Positions 46,731 to 56,561 of a stretch of DNA of 64,000 bases are shown piece by piece. The notes beneath the pieces are model-generated. The model did no database searches and was not told the DNA's origin. It saw only the letters and a program-made list of their open reading frames with translations. The DNA is taken from the NCBI RefSeq assembly GCF_003996855.1, contig NZ_NRQY01000001.1:816286-880285 (forward strand). The letters run 5' to 3'. A program made the translations under genes and the position numbers. Position 1 is the first letter of the stretch. Each line of letters starts with the position of its first letter. This DNA is from Morganella morganii. Lineage in GTDB: Bacteria > Pseudomonadota > Gammaproteobacteria > Enterobacterales > Enterobacteriaceae.

Positions 46731-48299
46731 TTATTTGGTGACTCTGTCGTAATACACCATATCTGCGTTCAATCCCTGCTGATAGCCTTTGACGTTATCC
46801 CGCAGTACCACCTGGTTTTGCCCCTGCGCCATAAAGACATACGGAGAGCTGCGCTGCAACTCTTCCTGCATGGCGGTATACATCTGCGCGCGTTTGGCTT
46901 TATCCGGCTCAGCGACGGCTTTCAGGGTAGTTTGTGATAACTGCGGTATATCCCAGCCGTTCAGCCATGCGACAGTGCTGCTCTTGCCGTCATTAAAGGC
47001 GAAAGCGCTGGCATTGGAATGGGCATCAAAATAGTCCGGGATCCAGAAACGGATTGCCGCCTGATGCTGACGTGCGCGTACACGGGAATAGACCTGACTA
47101 CCTGCCGCCGGTAATAATTCCACTTTGATACCGCCCTGAGCAAAGCTGGCCTGAAGCGACTGGGCGATAGTGATATACGGCGGTTTATTTTCCACATCGA
47201 GGGTGAAATGGGCGTCTTTAATCCCGGCTTTTGCCAGAATTTCTTTGGCTTTGGCGGGATCAAATTTATACGGATTATTTTCCAGCGCGCCCGGTAAACC
47301 GACCGGCAGGAAACTCTGATGAATAAAATACTGGCCTTTCAGTAAATCGCGGGTAATCCCTTCGTAATCTACCAGATAACGGGCGCCCTCCCATAATGCC
47401 GGGTTTTTCAGCAGCGGATTAGCACTGTTGCCGGTATTAAAGGCCATATAATCCTGTTCGGCGGACGGAATATTTTCCACCCGCACCCCGGCGCTGTTTT
47501 TCAGTGCCGCTGTCTGGTCAGCACCCAGTTCACGGGCAATATCCGCATCACCCTGCTGAATGAGCAGACGACGGGAGGCCGGGTCCGGCACATTTTTAAT
47601 AATAACGGACGGAATTTTTGCCGCGCCGGTGGATACATTCGGGTTGGCGGCCATCACAATCGCCTGATTCGGCTGATACACTTTCAGGGAATAAGCGCCG
47701 CTGCCGGCAGAATGTATTTTCAGCCAGGCATTACCGAAGTCATTATTTTTAATATTCGGTGTCACCAGTTTTTCATCCACCACAGACGCTATCGAGGTGG
47801 ATAACAGATTCAGTGCCACATCCGGGCTGATATCCGCACTCCATTTTATTTTCAGGGTACGATCACCGGTTTTTTCAAACTGCTGCGCGATATTCTCTTT
47901 ATTCCAGCCGAGAATATTGAGAATAAATGCCGGGGATTTATTCATGATCACTGCACGCTGGTAAGAAAAAACAATATCTTCCGGGCGTACCGGGTTGCCG
48001 GAGGCAAATTTTGCATTCTCTTTAATACGGACAGTCAGGGTTTTATTGGCGGCATCGGCCTGCCAGTCTTCCAGTAAAATAGCGTCAAGCTGCTCCGGAT
48101 TATCGCGGTTCGGCTGAACCAGGCGCTGATATAAACTGGGAACGGTCTGGATACTGGAAAGTTCATTACTTTCTGCCGGATCAAGACTGACAATATCATC
48201 CAGACTCTGGACAACAATTAAGGTATTTGGTGGTGTGGCGGCAAATGCGTAGACGGAAAAGAGCAGAGCCAGTGACGCTGCCGGATATGTTTTTTTCAT
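46731..48299 (-). CDS. Family 5 extracellular solute-binding protein (peptide/nickel type)
   Basis: The 522-residue protein has a signal peptide ending ...YAFAA and the family-5 binding protein layout (LTVRIKENAKFASGNPVRPEDIVFSYQRA; QQGDADIARELGADQ). It is only distantly like OppA. It heads the operon SBP-permease-permease-ATPase-ATPase, the order of Dpp, Nik, Ynt and Cnt systems. The short ATPases lean towards NikABCDE or metallophore importers such as Cnt, but no nickel enzyme or metallophore synthase lies nearby. Substrate open. It is divergent from the opp operon, across a 0.7-kb AT-rich gap with two operator-like repeats. Confidence 0.88.
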   Translation of the reverse strand: MKKTYPAASLALLFSVYAFAATPPNTLIVVQSLDDIVSLDPAESNELSSIQTVPSLYQRLVQPNRDNPEQLDAILLEDWQADAANKTLTVRIKENAKFASGNPVRPEDIVFSYQRAVIMNKSPAFILNILGWNKENIAQQFEKTGDRTLKIKWSADISPDVALNLLSTSIASVVDEKLVTPNIKNNDFGNAWLKIHSAGSGAYSLKVYQPNQAIVMAANPNVSTGAAKIPSVIIKNVPDPASRRLLIQQGDADIARELGADQTAALKNSAGVRVENIPSAEQDYMAFNTGNSANPLLKNPALWEGARYLVDYEGITRDLLKGQYFIHQSFLPVGLPGALENNPYKFDPAKAKEILAKAGIKDAHFTLDVENKPPYITIAQSLQASFAQGGIKVELLPAAGSQVYSRVRARQHQAAIRFWIPDYFDAHSNASAFAFNDGKSSTVAWLNGWDIPQLSQTTLKAVAEPDKAKRAQMYTAMQEELQRSSPYVFMAQGQNQVVLRDNVKGYQQGLNADMVYYDRVTK

Positions 48300-48392
48300 A
48301 TATTTCCCCTGAAACGCGGTGTTATTGGTTTTTTTAATACTGACACGTTAAAAAAAACAGCGCTGTTTTGCAAAGGCTGTTACGTGCTTGTT

Positions 48393-48409
48393 TATAACTT
48401 TTTGTTATA
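48393..48409. promoter_or_regulatory. Operator-like inverted repeat (copy 1)
   Basis: TATAAC-TTTTT-GTTATA is a perfect 6-bp inverted repeat with a 5-base spacer, about 100 bases upstream of the binding-protein gene. Confidence 0.4.
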
Positions 48410-48482
48410 GCCAAAATTAATCATAGCCTGAAATTTCTGACAGGGAGATTTCACTGGCAAAAAAACAGAAAAACGGTTGTCA

Positions 48483-48499
48483 TATAACAACAAGTTATC
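48483..48499. promoter_or_regulatory. Operator-like inverted repeat (copy 2)
   Basis: TATAAC-AACAA-GTTATC repeats the geometry of copy 1 exactly 90 bases away, with a different spacer. Confidence 0.4.
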
Positions 48500-49038
48500 A
48501 GCTCATAAAAAATAACACTAAAACGGTGCTGTATTGGCAGATGCGGTAACCCGTACAGTTCAGTAATAAACGGGTATAACAGATAGGGGTGGTTAAATAA
48601 ACCACAGGAACGATATTTGCCGTCAATCCATTATTTTCAGTGCTCACCAGATTGATATTTCAGCGGAATTTTTTGCTTTACTCTTTTTATTTACAGTTGT
48701 TTTTTAATTGGTTGTTAATATTTAATCAGCTGAAACTGTGATAGAGGCAGGGTTTTTATCTGTAAAAATTGCTTTTTGTTAATTAAATGTTTATTTTTTT
48801 ATCCGGGCTGATCAAAACAGCCTGACCATAAGCAGCCTTGGGTTAATGTTTTATTTCAGTGGCAGAAAGGCGCTGTTTGCAGATAAAAACAATCACTGCC
48901 CCGGAAAATGTACATCAGGCCGGAAAACAGCACAGATAAACAGGCTGAACCCGTCGCTGACGGCACTTATAAATAAAGCATTTGCGATTTTTTAATCACG
49001 TTGTTCATTTAACAGGTGTTATTCAGAAGGGACGGAAG

Positions 49039-50670
49039 ATGAAAAAACACAGTATTGCTCTTTCCCTCACGCAGGCGCTGCTGCTGAGTGCATTCTCTTA
49101 TTCCGCATTCGCGGCAGATGTTCCGCCGGGAACTAAACTGGCGGAAAAACAGGTTATTGTTATTAATAACGGAACTGAACCGGTATCACTCGATCCGCAT
49201 AAAGTGGAAGGCGTGCCGGAATCCAATATTATTCTCAATCTGCTGGAAGGGCTGGTCTCCGCTGACGGCGATGGCCATATCGTGCCCGGTGTGGCAGAGA
49301 GCTGGTCGACCCCGGATAACCGCATCTGGACATTCACACTGCGGCCGGATGCAAAATGGAGTGACGGCTCGCCGGTGACCGCGCAGGACTTTGTCTACAG
49401 CTGGCGGCGGCTGGCTGATCCGAAAACTGCGTCACCTTACGGCAGCTATCTGCATTATGCTTATGTCGAAAACGTGGATGAGATTATCAGCGGTAAAAAA
49501 CCACCGGAAAGCCTGGGTGTAAAAGCGGTTGATGACAGAACCTTTCAGGTTCAGCTGACACAGCCGGTGCCGTATTTCCCGGATATGCTGAGCCATACCG
49601 CTCTGAAACCGGTACCGAAAGGGGCGATTGAACAGTTTGGTGATAAATGGACATCCGCCGGAAAATTTGTTGGTAACGGTGCATATACCCTATCTGCCTG
49701 GAATGTGAATGAACGGCTGGTGCTTAAACGCAACCCTGAATACTGGAATAATAAAGAGACGGTTATTGAGCAGGCGACATTCCTGCCGATTCAGTCAGAA
49801 ACCAGTGATATTAACCGTTACCGTGCCGGTGAAATCGATGTCACCAACAGTGCGGTTCCGCCGGTTTTATTCGCTAAACTGAAAAAAGATATTCCGGCGC
49901 AGGTGCAGATTTCCCCGTATTTGTGCACTTTCTATTATGAAATAAATAATACCGCGGCGCCGTTTACTGACCCGAAAGTGCGCGAAGCCGTAAAACTGGG
50001 GCTGGATCGCGATATTATCACCCATAAAATCATGGGGCAGGGACAAATTCCCGCGTTTGGTTTTACCCCGCATTATATTAACGGCGGCCATTTCACCACG
50101 CCGGAATGGGCATCCCTGACACAGGAACAGCGCAATGAAAAAGGACGTAAGTTGCTGGAAGAAGCCGGTTACAGCGAAAAAAATCCGCTGACCTTTGAAT
50201 TACTCTATAACACGTCAGATCAGAACAAACAGCAGGCGATTGCTGCTGCCTCTATGTGGCAGAAAAATATCGGCGCGAAAGTGGTGCTGAAAAACCAGGA
50301 ATGGAAAACATCGAATCAAAACCGTCATGAAGGGAATTATCAGGTGGCCCGGGCGACCTGGTGCGCGGATTATAATGAGCCATCCTCGTTTCTGAACATT
50401 TTCCTGTCAGACAGCAGTAATAACACCAGTTTCTACCGAAATACCGCGTTTGACAGTGCAATGCAGCGAGCTTTGCTGGCAACGGATGAAAAAACACGTC
50501 AATCCGCTTATCAGGAGGCAGAAACTCAGTTAGATCAGGACTCTGCACTAATTCCTGTTTACTACCGTGTGAGTGTCCGGCTGGTAAAACCATCAGTCGG
50601 CGGAATTACCGGCAATGACCCGCTTGATTATATGGATATTAAGCGCTTATATATGGTAGAAACACATTAA
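49039..50670 (+). CDS. oppA: OppA-like oligopeptide-binding protein, first copy
   Basis: ATG 49039 follows GGACGGAAG and gives a clean signal peptide ending AFA-ADVPPGTKL; the 19-codon extension upstream is not used. The 543-residue family-5 binding protein has the OppA signatures NNGTEPVSLDPHKVEGVPESN, VTAQDFVYSWRRLADP and CADYNEPSSFLNIF. It captures peptides in the periplasm for OppBCDF. It differs from the second copy in many positions, so this is an old duplication rather than a recent one, and it may bind other peptides. Confidence 0.93.
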   Translation: MKKHSIALSLTQALLLSAFSYSAFAADVPPGTKLAEKQVIVINNGTEPVSLDPHKVEGVPESNIILNLLEGLVSADGDGHIVPGVAESWSTPDNRIWTFTLRPDAKWSDGSPVTAQDFVYSWRRLADPKTASPYGSYLHYAYVENVDEIISGKKPPESLGVKAVDDRTFQVQLTQPVPYFPDMLSHTALKPVPKGAIEQFGDKWTSAGKFVGNGAYTLSAWNVNERLVLKRNPEYWNNKETVIEQATFLPIQSETSDINRYRAGEIDVTNSAVPPVLFAKLKKDIPAQVQISPYLCTFYYEINNTAAPFTDPKVREAVKLGLDRDIITHKIMGQGQIPAFGFTPHYINGGHFTTPEWASLTQEQRNEKGRKLLEEAGYSEKNPLTFELLYNTSDQNKQQAIAAASMWQKNIGAKVVLKNQEWKTSNQNRHEGNYQVARATWCADYNEPSSFLNIFLSDSSNNTSFYRNTAFDSAMQRALLATDEKTRQSAYQEAETQLDQDSALIPVYYRVSVRLVKPSVGGITGNDPLDYMDIKRLYMVETH

Positions 50671-50790
50671 TAATAAAAATTTGCACTCACTGAGTGCGAA
50701 AAAAATGAAGGTGCGGAAGATAAAACGAAAAGCACCGGATAAAAATGCAACAAACGCAAAACACATTCGTCAATGGGGAGTTTATGTAAG

Positions 50791-52430
50791 ATGGTTAATT
50801 CAACGAAAAAAACACTGCTGGCACTCAGTGTGGTCGCAGCGATGGGGATGGGTATTGGTACACAGGCGTTTGCTGCGGATGTACCGGCCGGTGTTCAGCT
50901 GGCTGAAAAACAGGATTTCATCCGGAATAACGGTTCTGAGCCGCAGTCCCTTGATCCGCATAAAGTGGAAGGGGTGCCGGAAGCCAATATTATCCGTGAT
51001 CTGATGGAAGGTATTACCCTGGAAGGACCAGGTGGTGAAATTCTGCCCGGCTCAGCAATTTCCTGGGAAAATAAAGATTTTAAAGTCTGGACGTTTAAAA
51101 TCCGCGAGGATGCGAAATGGTCCAACGGCGATCCGGTCACCGCACAGGATTTCGTCTACAGCTGGCGTCGCCTGGCTGATCCGAATACCGCCTCACCGTA
51201 TGCCAGTTATCTCCAGTATGCACACGTGGTGAATATTGATGATGTTATTGCCGGGAAGAAAAAACCGGAAGAACTGGGCATCAAAGCGCTGGATGATAAA
51301 ACGCTTGAGCTGACACTCTCTGAAGAAGTGCCTTACATTCCGAAACTGCTGGCACATAACTCCATGTCACCGGTGCATCCGGCCACGGTTGAAAAGTTCG
51401 GTGATAAATGGACGCAGCCGGGCAATTATGTCAGCAACGGGGCATACACGCTGAAAGACTGGGTGGTTAACGAAAAAATCGAACTGACCCGTAACCCGAA
51501 ATACTGGGATAACGAAAAAACCGTTATCAATAATGTCCGTTTCCTGCCGATTTCCTCTGAAGTCACCGATGTTAACCGTTACCGCGCGGTGAGATCGACA
51601 TGACGTATAACAACCTGCCGATTGAACTGTTCCAGAAACTGAAAAAAGAAATTCCGGACGAACTGCGCATTTCGTCGTATATGTGTATCTATTACTACGA
51701 AATCAATAACGAAAAAGCGCCGTTCGATAACCCGAAAGTCCGCGAAGCGCTGAAACTGAGCCTTGACCGTGACATCATGGTCAATAAAGTCAAAGCTCAG
51801 GGTGATACCCCGGCATTTGGTTTCACACCACCGTTTGCGGATGGTATGTCAGCCAAAGAGCCGGAGTGGTTCGCGAATATGACGCAGGATCAGCGTAACG
51901 AAAAAGCGCGCAAACTGCTGGAAGAAGCCGGGTTTAACAAAGATAACCCGCTGAAATTTAACCTGCTGTATAACACGTCTGATCTGCATAAAAAAATGGC
52001 GATCGCCGCATCATCTATCTGGAAGAAAAACCTCGGTGCGGAAGTTCAGCTGGTTAACCAGGAGTGGAAAACGTTCCTCGATACCCGTCATCAGGGAGCC
52101 TATGATGTTGCCCGTGCCGCATGGTGTGCGGACTATAACGAACCGTCTTCATTCCTGAATATGGTTCTCTCTTACAGCAGCACCAACACACCGCATTATA
52201 AGAGTGCGGAGTTTGATAAGCTGATGAAGCAATCCCTTCAGGTGAAAACCGACGCGGAACGTGCGCAGATTTACCAGCAGGCGGAAGCTCAGCTGGATAA
52301 AGACTCTGCCATCGTGCCTGTCTATTACTATGTCAGTACCCGTTTAGTGAAACCGTACGTAGGTGTCTATACCGGAAAAGATCCGCTGGATCACTTCCAC
52401 ACCAAAAACTTATATATGATTAAAAAATAA
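50791..52430 (+). pseudogene. oppA: OppA oligopeptide-binding protein, second copy, with a frameshift
   Basis: From ATG 50791 the product is closer to E. coli OppA than the first copy (LAEKQDFIRNNGSEPQSLDPHKVEGVPEAN, VNEKIELTRNPKYW). At 51586-51590 the sequence reads CGCGCGGTGAG where RYRAGEIDMT needs one more G, so the frame breaks to a stop at about 51601. It resumes one base shifted to give NLPIELFQKLKKEIPDE and the rest to LYMIKK. With one G restored the protein would be a full-length 547 residues. The lesion is in a G/C run, the commonest type of sequencing error. Being next to oppB, this copy should be the main binding protein. Confidence 0.87.
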
Positions 52431-52441
52431 TACCGACGGTT

Positions 52442-52463
52442 GGCCGCCCTGCAAAGGGAGGCC
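52442..52463 (+). terminator. Possible attenuator between oppA and oppB
   Basis: GGCCGCCCT and AGGGAGGCC (52442-52450 with 52455-52463) form a stem with one mismatch and a tetraloop, without a T-run. It could stabilise the oppA mRNA 3' end or reduce read-through. Confidence 0.4.
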
Positions 52464-52508
52464 TGTGTAGTATGTACCCCGGGAGCGGGTACTGTATAGG
52501 AACGGGCA

Positions 52509-53429
52509 ATGTTTAAGTTTATTCTTCGCCGTATACTCGAGGCGATCCCGACGCTTTTTGTGTTAATCACTATCTCTTTCTTTATGATGCGTCTGGCTCC
52601 GGGCAGCCCATTTACCGGTGAGCGTAAATTGCCGCCGGAAGTGATGGCGAATATTGAAGCCAAATACCATCTTAATGATCCGATTCATGTTCAGTATTTT
52701 GATTATTTAGTTCAGTTATCAAAAGGGGATTTCGGACCTTCCTTTAAATATAAAGATTACTCGGTTAATGATCTGGTCGCGTCAGCGTTTCCGGTCTCTG
52801 CAAAACTCGGGCTGGCGGCCTTTGTGCTGGCGATGATTGTGGGGGTAAGTGCCGGTGTGATAGCCGCACTGAATCAGAATACCAAATGGGACTATACCGT
52901 CATGGGCTTTGCCATGACCGGGGTGGTTATTCCCAGCTTTGTGGTGGCGCCGCTGCTGGTCCTTATCTTTGCCATCCATCTGCACTGGTTGCCGGGCGGA
53001 GGCTGGAACGGCGGGCAGCTCAGCAATATCATTCTGCCGATGGTTGCGCTGTCCCTGGCCTATATCGCCAGTATCTCCCGTATTATGCGCAGCTCCATGA
53101 TTGAGGTGATGCACTCCAACTTTATCCGTACCGCGCGGGCCAAAGGATTGCCGATGCGTAAGATTGTCTGGCGGCATGCGCTGCGCCCGGCACTGTTACC
53201 GGTGGTTTCCTATATGGGACCGGCGTTTGTGGGGATTATCACGGGTTCGATGGTGATTGAGACAATTTTCGGTTTGCCGGGCGTGGGACAGTTATTTGTC
53301 AACGGCGCGCTGAACCGGGATTACTCCCTGGTACTGAGCCTGACCATCCTGGTCGGTACACTGACCATCGCCTTTAACTGTATCGTTGATGTGCTGTATG
53401 CCGTTATCGATCCGAAAATCCGTTATTAG
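52509..53429 (+). CDS. oppB: OppB, oligopeptide permease
   Basis: The 306-residue inner-membrane protein is collinear with E. coli OppB: MFKFILRRILEAIPTLFVLITISFF, an EAA-type coupling loop (SNFIRTARAKGLPMRK), and ETIFGLPGVGQLFVNGALNRDYSLV. It forms the translocation pore with OppC. Six helices predicted. A weak binding site (AACGGGCA) precedes ATG 52509; spacing to oppC is 14 bases. Confidence 0.96.
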   Translation: MFKFILRRILEAIPTLFVLITISFFMMRLAPGSPFTGERKLPPEVMANIEAKYHLNDPIHVQYFDYLVQLSKGDFGPSFKYKDYSVNDLVASAFPVSAKLGLAAFVLAMIVGVSAGVIAALNQNTKWDYTVMGFAMTGVVIPSFVVAPLLVLIFAIHLHWLPGGGWNGGQLSNIILPMVALSLAYIASISRIMRSSMIEVMHSNFIRTARAKGLPMRKIVWRHALRPALLPVVSYMGPAFVGIITGSMVIETIFGLPGVGQLFVNGALNRDYSLVLSLTILVGTLTIAFNCIVDVLYAVIDPKIRY

Positions 53430-53443
53430 TCCCGGAGCACGCT

Positions 53444-54352
53444 ATGTTACCGAATGAAAAAAACCGCGAAGCTCTGGAAAATTTTACGGAGCAGCTGGAT
53501 GTTGAAGGACGCAGCCTGTGGGCGGATGCCCGCCGCCGCTTTATACATAACAAAGCGGCGATTACCAGTCTGTGTCTGTTATTTTTAATTACCCTGTTTG
53601 TGATTTTTATGCCGGTACTGTCGGAGTTCGCCTATGACGATACCGACTGGGGCATGATGTCTGCGGCACCGGATATGGAGAGCGGGCACTATTTCGGCAC
53701 GGATTCCTCCGGCCGTGATCTGCTGGTCCGTGTGGCTATCGGCGGGCGTATCTCACTGATGGTGGGACTGGCGGCCGCGCTGGTCGCAGTACTCGTGGGA
53801 ACACTGTACGGTGCGATGTCCGGCTATGTCGGCGGTAAAACCGACTCTGTCATGATGCGTGTGCTGGAAATCCTCAACTCCTTCCCGTTTATGTTCTTTG
53901 TTATCCTGCTGGTGACCTTCTTTGGTCAGAATATTTTTCTGATCTTCGTGGCTATCGGCATGGTCTCCTGGCTGGATATGGCGCGTATTGTGCGCGGCCA
54001 GACACTGAGCCTGAAGAGCAAAGAATTTATTGAGGCGGCGAAAGTGTGTGGTGTGCCGACCCGTAATATTATTCTGCGTCATATTGTCCCGAATGTACTG
54101 GGTGTGGTGGTGGTTTACGCTTCACTGTTGGTGCCGAGTATGATCCTGTTTGAATCCTTCCTCAGTTTCCTCGGGCTGGGTACACAGGAGCCGTTAAGCA
54201 GCTGGGGCGCGCTGCTCAATGACGGTGCTAACTCCATGGAAGTTTCGCCCTGGTTACTGATGTTCCCGGCAGCATTCCTGGTGGTGACTCTGTTTTGTTT
54301 CAACTTTATCGGCGACGGGCTGCGTGATGCCCTTGACCCGAAAGATCGCTGA
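53444..54352 (+). CDS. oppC: OppC, oligopeptide permease
   Basis: The 302-residue membrane protein has the OppC N-terminal soluble stretch, a first helix (residues 40-60), GHYFGTDSSGRDLLVRVAIGGRISL, and the coupling loop LKSKEFIEAAKVCGVPTRN. It pairs with OppB. ATG 53444 follows GGAGCACGCT. oppD begins 10 bases after its stop. Confidence 0.96.
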   Translation: MLPNEKNREALENFTEQLDVEGRSLWADARRRFIHNKAAITSLCLLFLITLFVIFMPVLSEFAYDDTDWGMMSAAPDMESGHYFGTDSSGRDLLVRVAIGGRISLMVGLAAALVAVLVGTLYGAMSGYVGGKTDSVMMRVLEILNSFPFMFFVILLVTFFGQNIFLIFVAIGMVSWLDMARIVRGQTLSLKSKEFIEAAKVCGVPTRNIILRHIVPNVLGVVVVYASLLVPSMILFESFLSFLGLGTQEPLSSWGALLNDGANSMEVSPWLLMFPAAFLVVTLFCFNFIGDGLRDALDPKDR

Positions 54353-54362
54353 GGAGGCCGCC

Positions 54363-55337
54363 ATGACTCAGTTATTACAGGTTAACGACCTGAACGTGGC
54401 ATTCAAAACGCCGGACGGCGATGTCACTGCCGTGAACAAACTTAACTTTTCGCTGTCGGCAGGTGAGACACTCGGGATTGTCGGTGAATCCGGCTCCGGT
54501 AAATCACAGACAGCTTTTGCGCTGATGGGACTGCTGGCCCGCAATGGCGTGGTCAGCGGCTCTGCGGTGTTTAACGGGCGTGAAATTCTCAATCTGAAAG
54601 AGAAAGCGCTGAATAAAATGCGGGCGGAAGAGATTTCTATGATCTTCCAGGACCCGATGACATCGCTCAATCCGTATATGAAAGTCAGCAAACAGCTTAC
54701 AGAAGTGCTGATGCTGCATAAAGGTCTGAGTTCTCACGATGCTTTTGAAGAATCAGTCCGGATGCTGGACGCGGTGAAAATGCCGGAAGCCCGTAAACGG
54801 ATGAATATGTATCCTCACGAGTTCTCCGGCGGAATGTGCCAGCGCGTTATGATTGCCATGGCGCTGCTGTGCAAACCGAAGCTGCTGATTGCCGATGAAC
54901 CGACCACTGCGCTGGACGTCACAGTACAGGCGCAAATCATGACGCTGCTGAATGAGCTGAAGAGCGAATTTAACACTGCGATTATTATGATCACTCATGA
55001 CCTCGGTGTGGTCGCCGGTATCTGTGACAAGGTACTGGTGATGTATGCCGGGCGCACGATGGAATACGGTACTGCCCGCGATGTGTTCTACCGTCCGTCA
55101 CATCCGTACTCTATCGAGCTGCTTAAGGCGGTTCCGCGCCTTGACGGGCCGGAGGACAGTGAGCTTGCCACTATTCCCGGCAATCCGCCGAATCTGCTGC
55201 GACTCCCGGCGGGTTGTCCGTTCCGTCCGCGCTGTCAGTATGCGACTGACGAATGTGCCCGGCATGAACCGCCGTTACAGGCATTTTCTCAGGGCCGTTT
55301 GCGTGCCTGCTTCAGAACTGCGGAGGAATTGGCATAA
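54363..55337 (+). CDS. oppD: OppD, oligopeptide importer ATPase
   Basis: ATG 54363 follows GAGGAGGCC; an earlier ATG at 54324 inside oppC is not used. The 324-residue ATPase has Walker [22 protein letters not shown], signature [16 protein letters not shown], Walker [13 protein letters not shown] and THD. The C-terminal cysteine-rich region ([21 protein letters not shown]) is the iron-sulfur or zinc-binding extension of the OppD/DppD group. The signature has Cys where E. coli has Arg, which is tolerated in relatives. Its TAA overlaps the oppF start by one base. Confidence 0.96.
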   Translation: MTQLLQVNDLNVAFKTPDGDVTAVNKLNFSLSAGETLGIVGESGSGKSQTAFALMGLLARNGVVSGSAVFNGREILNLKEKALNKMRAEEISMIFQDPMTSLNPYMKVSKQLTEVLMLHKGLSSHDAFEESVRMLDAVKMPEARKRMNMYPHEFSGGMCQRVMIAMALLCKPKLLIADEPTTALDVTVQAQIMTLLNELKSEFNTAIIMITHDLGVVAGICDKVLVMYAGRTMEYGTARDVFYRPSHPYSIELLKAVPRLDGPEDSELATIPGNPPNLLRLPAGCPFRPRCQYATDECARHEPPLQAFSQGRLRACFRTAEELA

Positions 55338-56335
55338 TGACACATTCAGAACGTCCGGTTCTGCTGGAAATTGAAGATTTAAAAGTCCATTTTTCCATCA
55401 GAGACAATAAACAATGGTTCTGGCAGCCGGCCAAAAGCCTGAAGGCCGTGGATGGTGTAACGGTTCGTCTGTATGAAGGGGAAACTCTCGGAGTGGTCGG
55501 TGAGTCCGGCTGCGGGAAATCCACCTTTGCACGCGCTATTATCGGACTGGTGAAATCCACCGCCGGGCGGGTAACCTGGCTGGGTAAAGATCTGTGCGGT
55601 ATGAGTGAAAAAGACTGGCACAATATCCGCAATGACATCCAGATGATTTTCCAGGACCCGCTGGCATCACTTAATCCGCGTATGACTATCGGTGATATCA
55701 TTGCAGAGCCGCTGCGCACATACTATCCGTCAATGAGTAAGACGGAGGTGGCAGATAAAGTCAAAGCGATGATGATGAAAGTCGGGTTGCTGCCGAATCT
55801 GGTGAACCGCTATCCGCATGAGTTTTCCGGCGGACAGTGTCAGCGTATCGGGATTGCCCGCGCGCTGATCCTCGAACCGAAGCTGGTTATCTGTGACGAA
55901 CCGGTTTCAGCGCTGGATGTGTCTATCCAGGCTCAGGTGGTGAACCTGCTGAAGGAATTACAGCGGGAGATGGGGTTATCTCTTATTTTTATCGCCCACG
56001 ACCTGGCGGTAGTGAAACACATTTCTGATCGTGTTCTGGTGATGTATCTCGGACATGCCGTAGAACTCGGTACCTATGACGAGGTGTACCACAACCCGCT
56101 GCATCCGTATACCAAAGCGCTGATGTCTGCGGTGCCGGTTCCTGACCCGGATAAAGAGCAGAATAAGGCGATTCAGTTGCTGGAAGGGGAACTGCCGTCA
56201 CCGATTAATCCGCCGTCCGGGTGTGTCTTCCGCACCCGCTGTCCGCTGGCGGACAGTGAATGCGCAAGAACCCGTCCGTTGCTGGAAGGCAGTTTCCGCC
56301 ATGCGGTTTCCTGCCTGAAGGTTGATCCGCTGTAA
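55337..56335 (+). CDS. oppF: OppF, oligopeptide importer ATPase
   Basis: The 332-residue ATPase completes the Opp complex. It has Walker A GESGCGKST, FQDPLASLNPRM, signature FSGGQCQRIGIARALI, Walker B VICDEPVSALD, AHD and the C-terminal GCVFRTRCPLADSECARTRP extension. ATP hydrolysis by the OppD-OppF pair drives peptide import. It overlaps oppD by one base and ends the operon at a strong terminator. Confidence 0.96.
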   Translation: MTHSERPVLLEIEDLKVHFSIRDNKQWFWQPAKSLKAVDGVTVRLYEGETLGVVGESGCGKSTFARAIIGLVKSTAGRVTWLGKDLCGMSEKDWHNIRNDIQMIFQDPLASLNPRMTIGDIIAEPLRTYYPSMSKTEVADKVKAMMMKVGLLPNLVNRYPHEFSGGQCQRIGIARALILEPKLVICDEPVSALDVSIQAQVVNLLKELQREMGLSLIFIAHDLAVVKHISDRVLVMYLGHAVELGTYDEVYHNPLHPYTKALMSAVPVPDPDKEQNKAIQLLEGELPSPINPPSGCVFRTRCPLADSECARTRPLLEGSFRHAVSCLKVDPL

Positions 56336-56370
56336 ATGCGGTCAAGCCGTTAATCGTATTTTTGAGACAG

Positions 56371-56396
56371 AGCGCCCGGAACGGGCGCTTTTTTTT
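56371..56396 (+). terminator. Terminator of the opp operon
   Basis: AGCGCCCG (56371-56378), GAA loop, CGGGCGCT (56382-56389), then a run of seven or more T. Confidence 0.93.
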
Positions 56397-56561
56397 CATC
56401 TTCACATCCCCGTTTTCCGCACCTGCCGCAACATCTGACAGCGCCAGAATGGCATTACGGACTGGTGCCGCAGAGGATCCTGCTGAAATTGATATTATCA
56501 CAAGGGCATTGATTGCAGGACGGGAAAAATGCCGCTGCTGACAGCGTGACCGGCGGGAAAA

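Larger units (their letters stand above)
48300..49038. promoter_or_regulatory. Intergenic region between the ABC operon and opp
   Basis: The 739-base AT-rich gap contains no credible gene. Visible elements are TATAAC-N5-GTTATA (48393-48409), a second near copy TATAAC-N5-GTTATC (48483-48499), and an inverted pair GTTTTTATCTG (48752-48762) and CAGATAAAAAC (48880-48890). AGGGACGGAAG before ATG 49039 is the oppA ribosome binding site. The long leader would suit Lrp and sRNA control, as known for opp in enterobacteria. Confidence 0.5.

Noticed and set aside
50681..50703. Short hairpin GCACTC/GAGTGC between the two oppA genes
   Set aside because: The plus-strand tail is A-rich, not T-rich. A stem of six pairs is too weak to call a terminator.
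56402..56540. Minus-strand frame downstream of oppF, possible gene remnant
   Set aside because: It overlaps the oppF end and the terminator, and its sequence shows no protein-like conservation signal.
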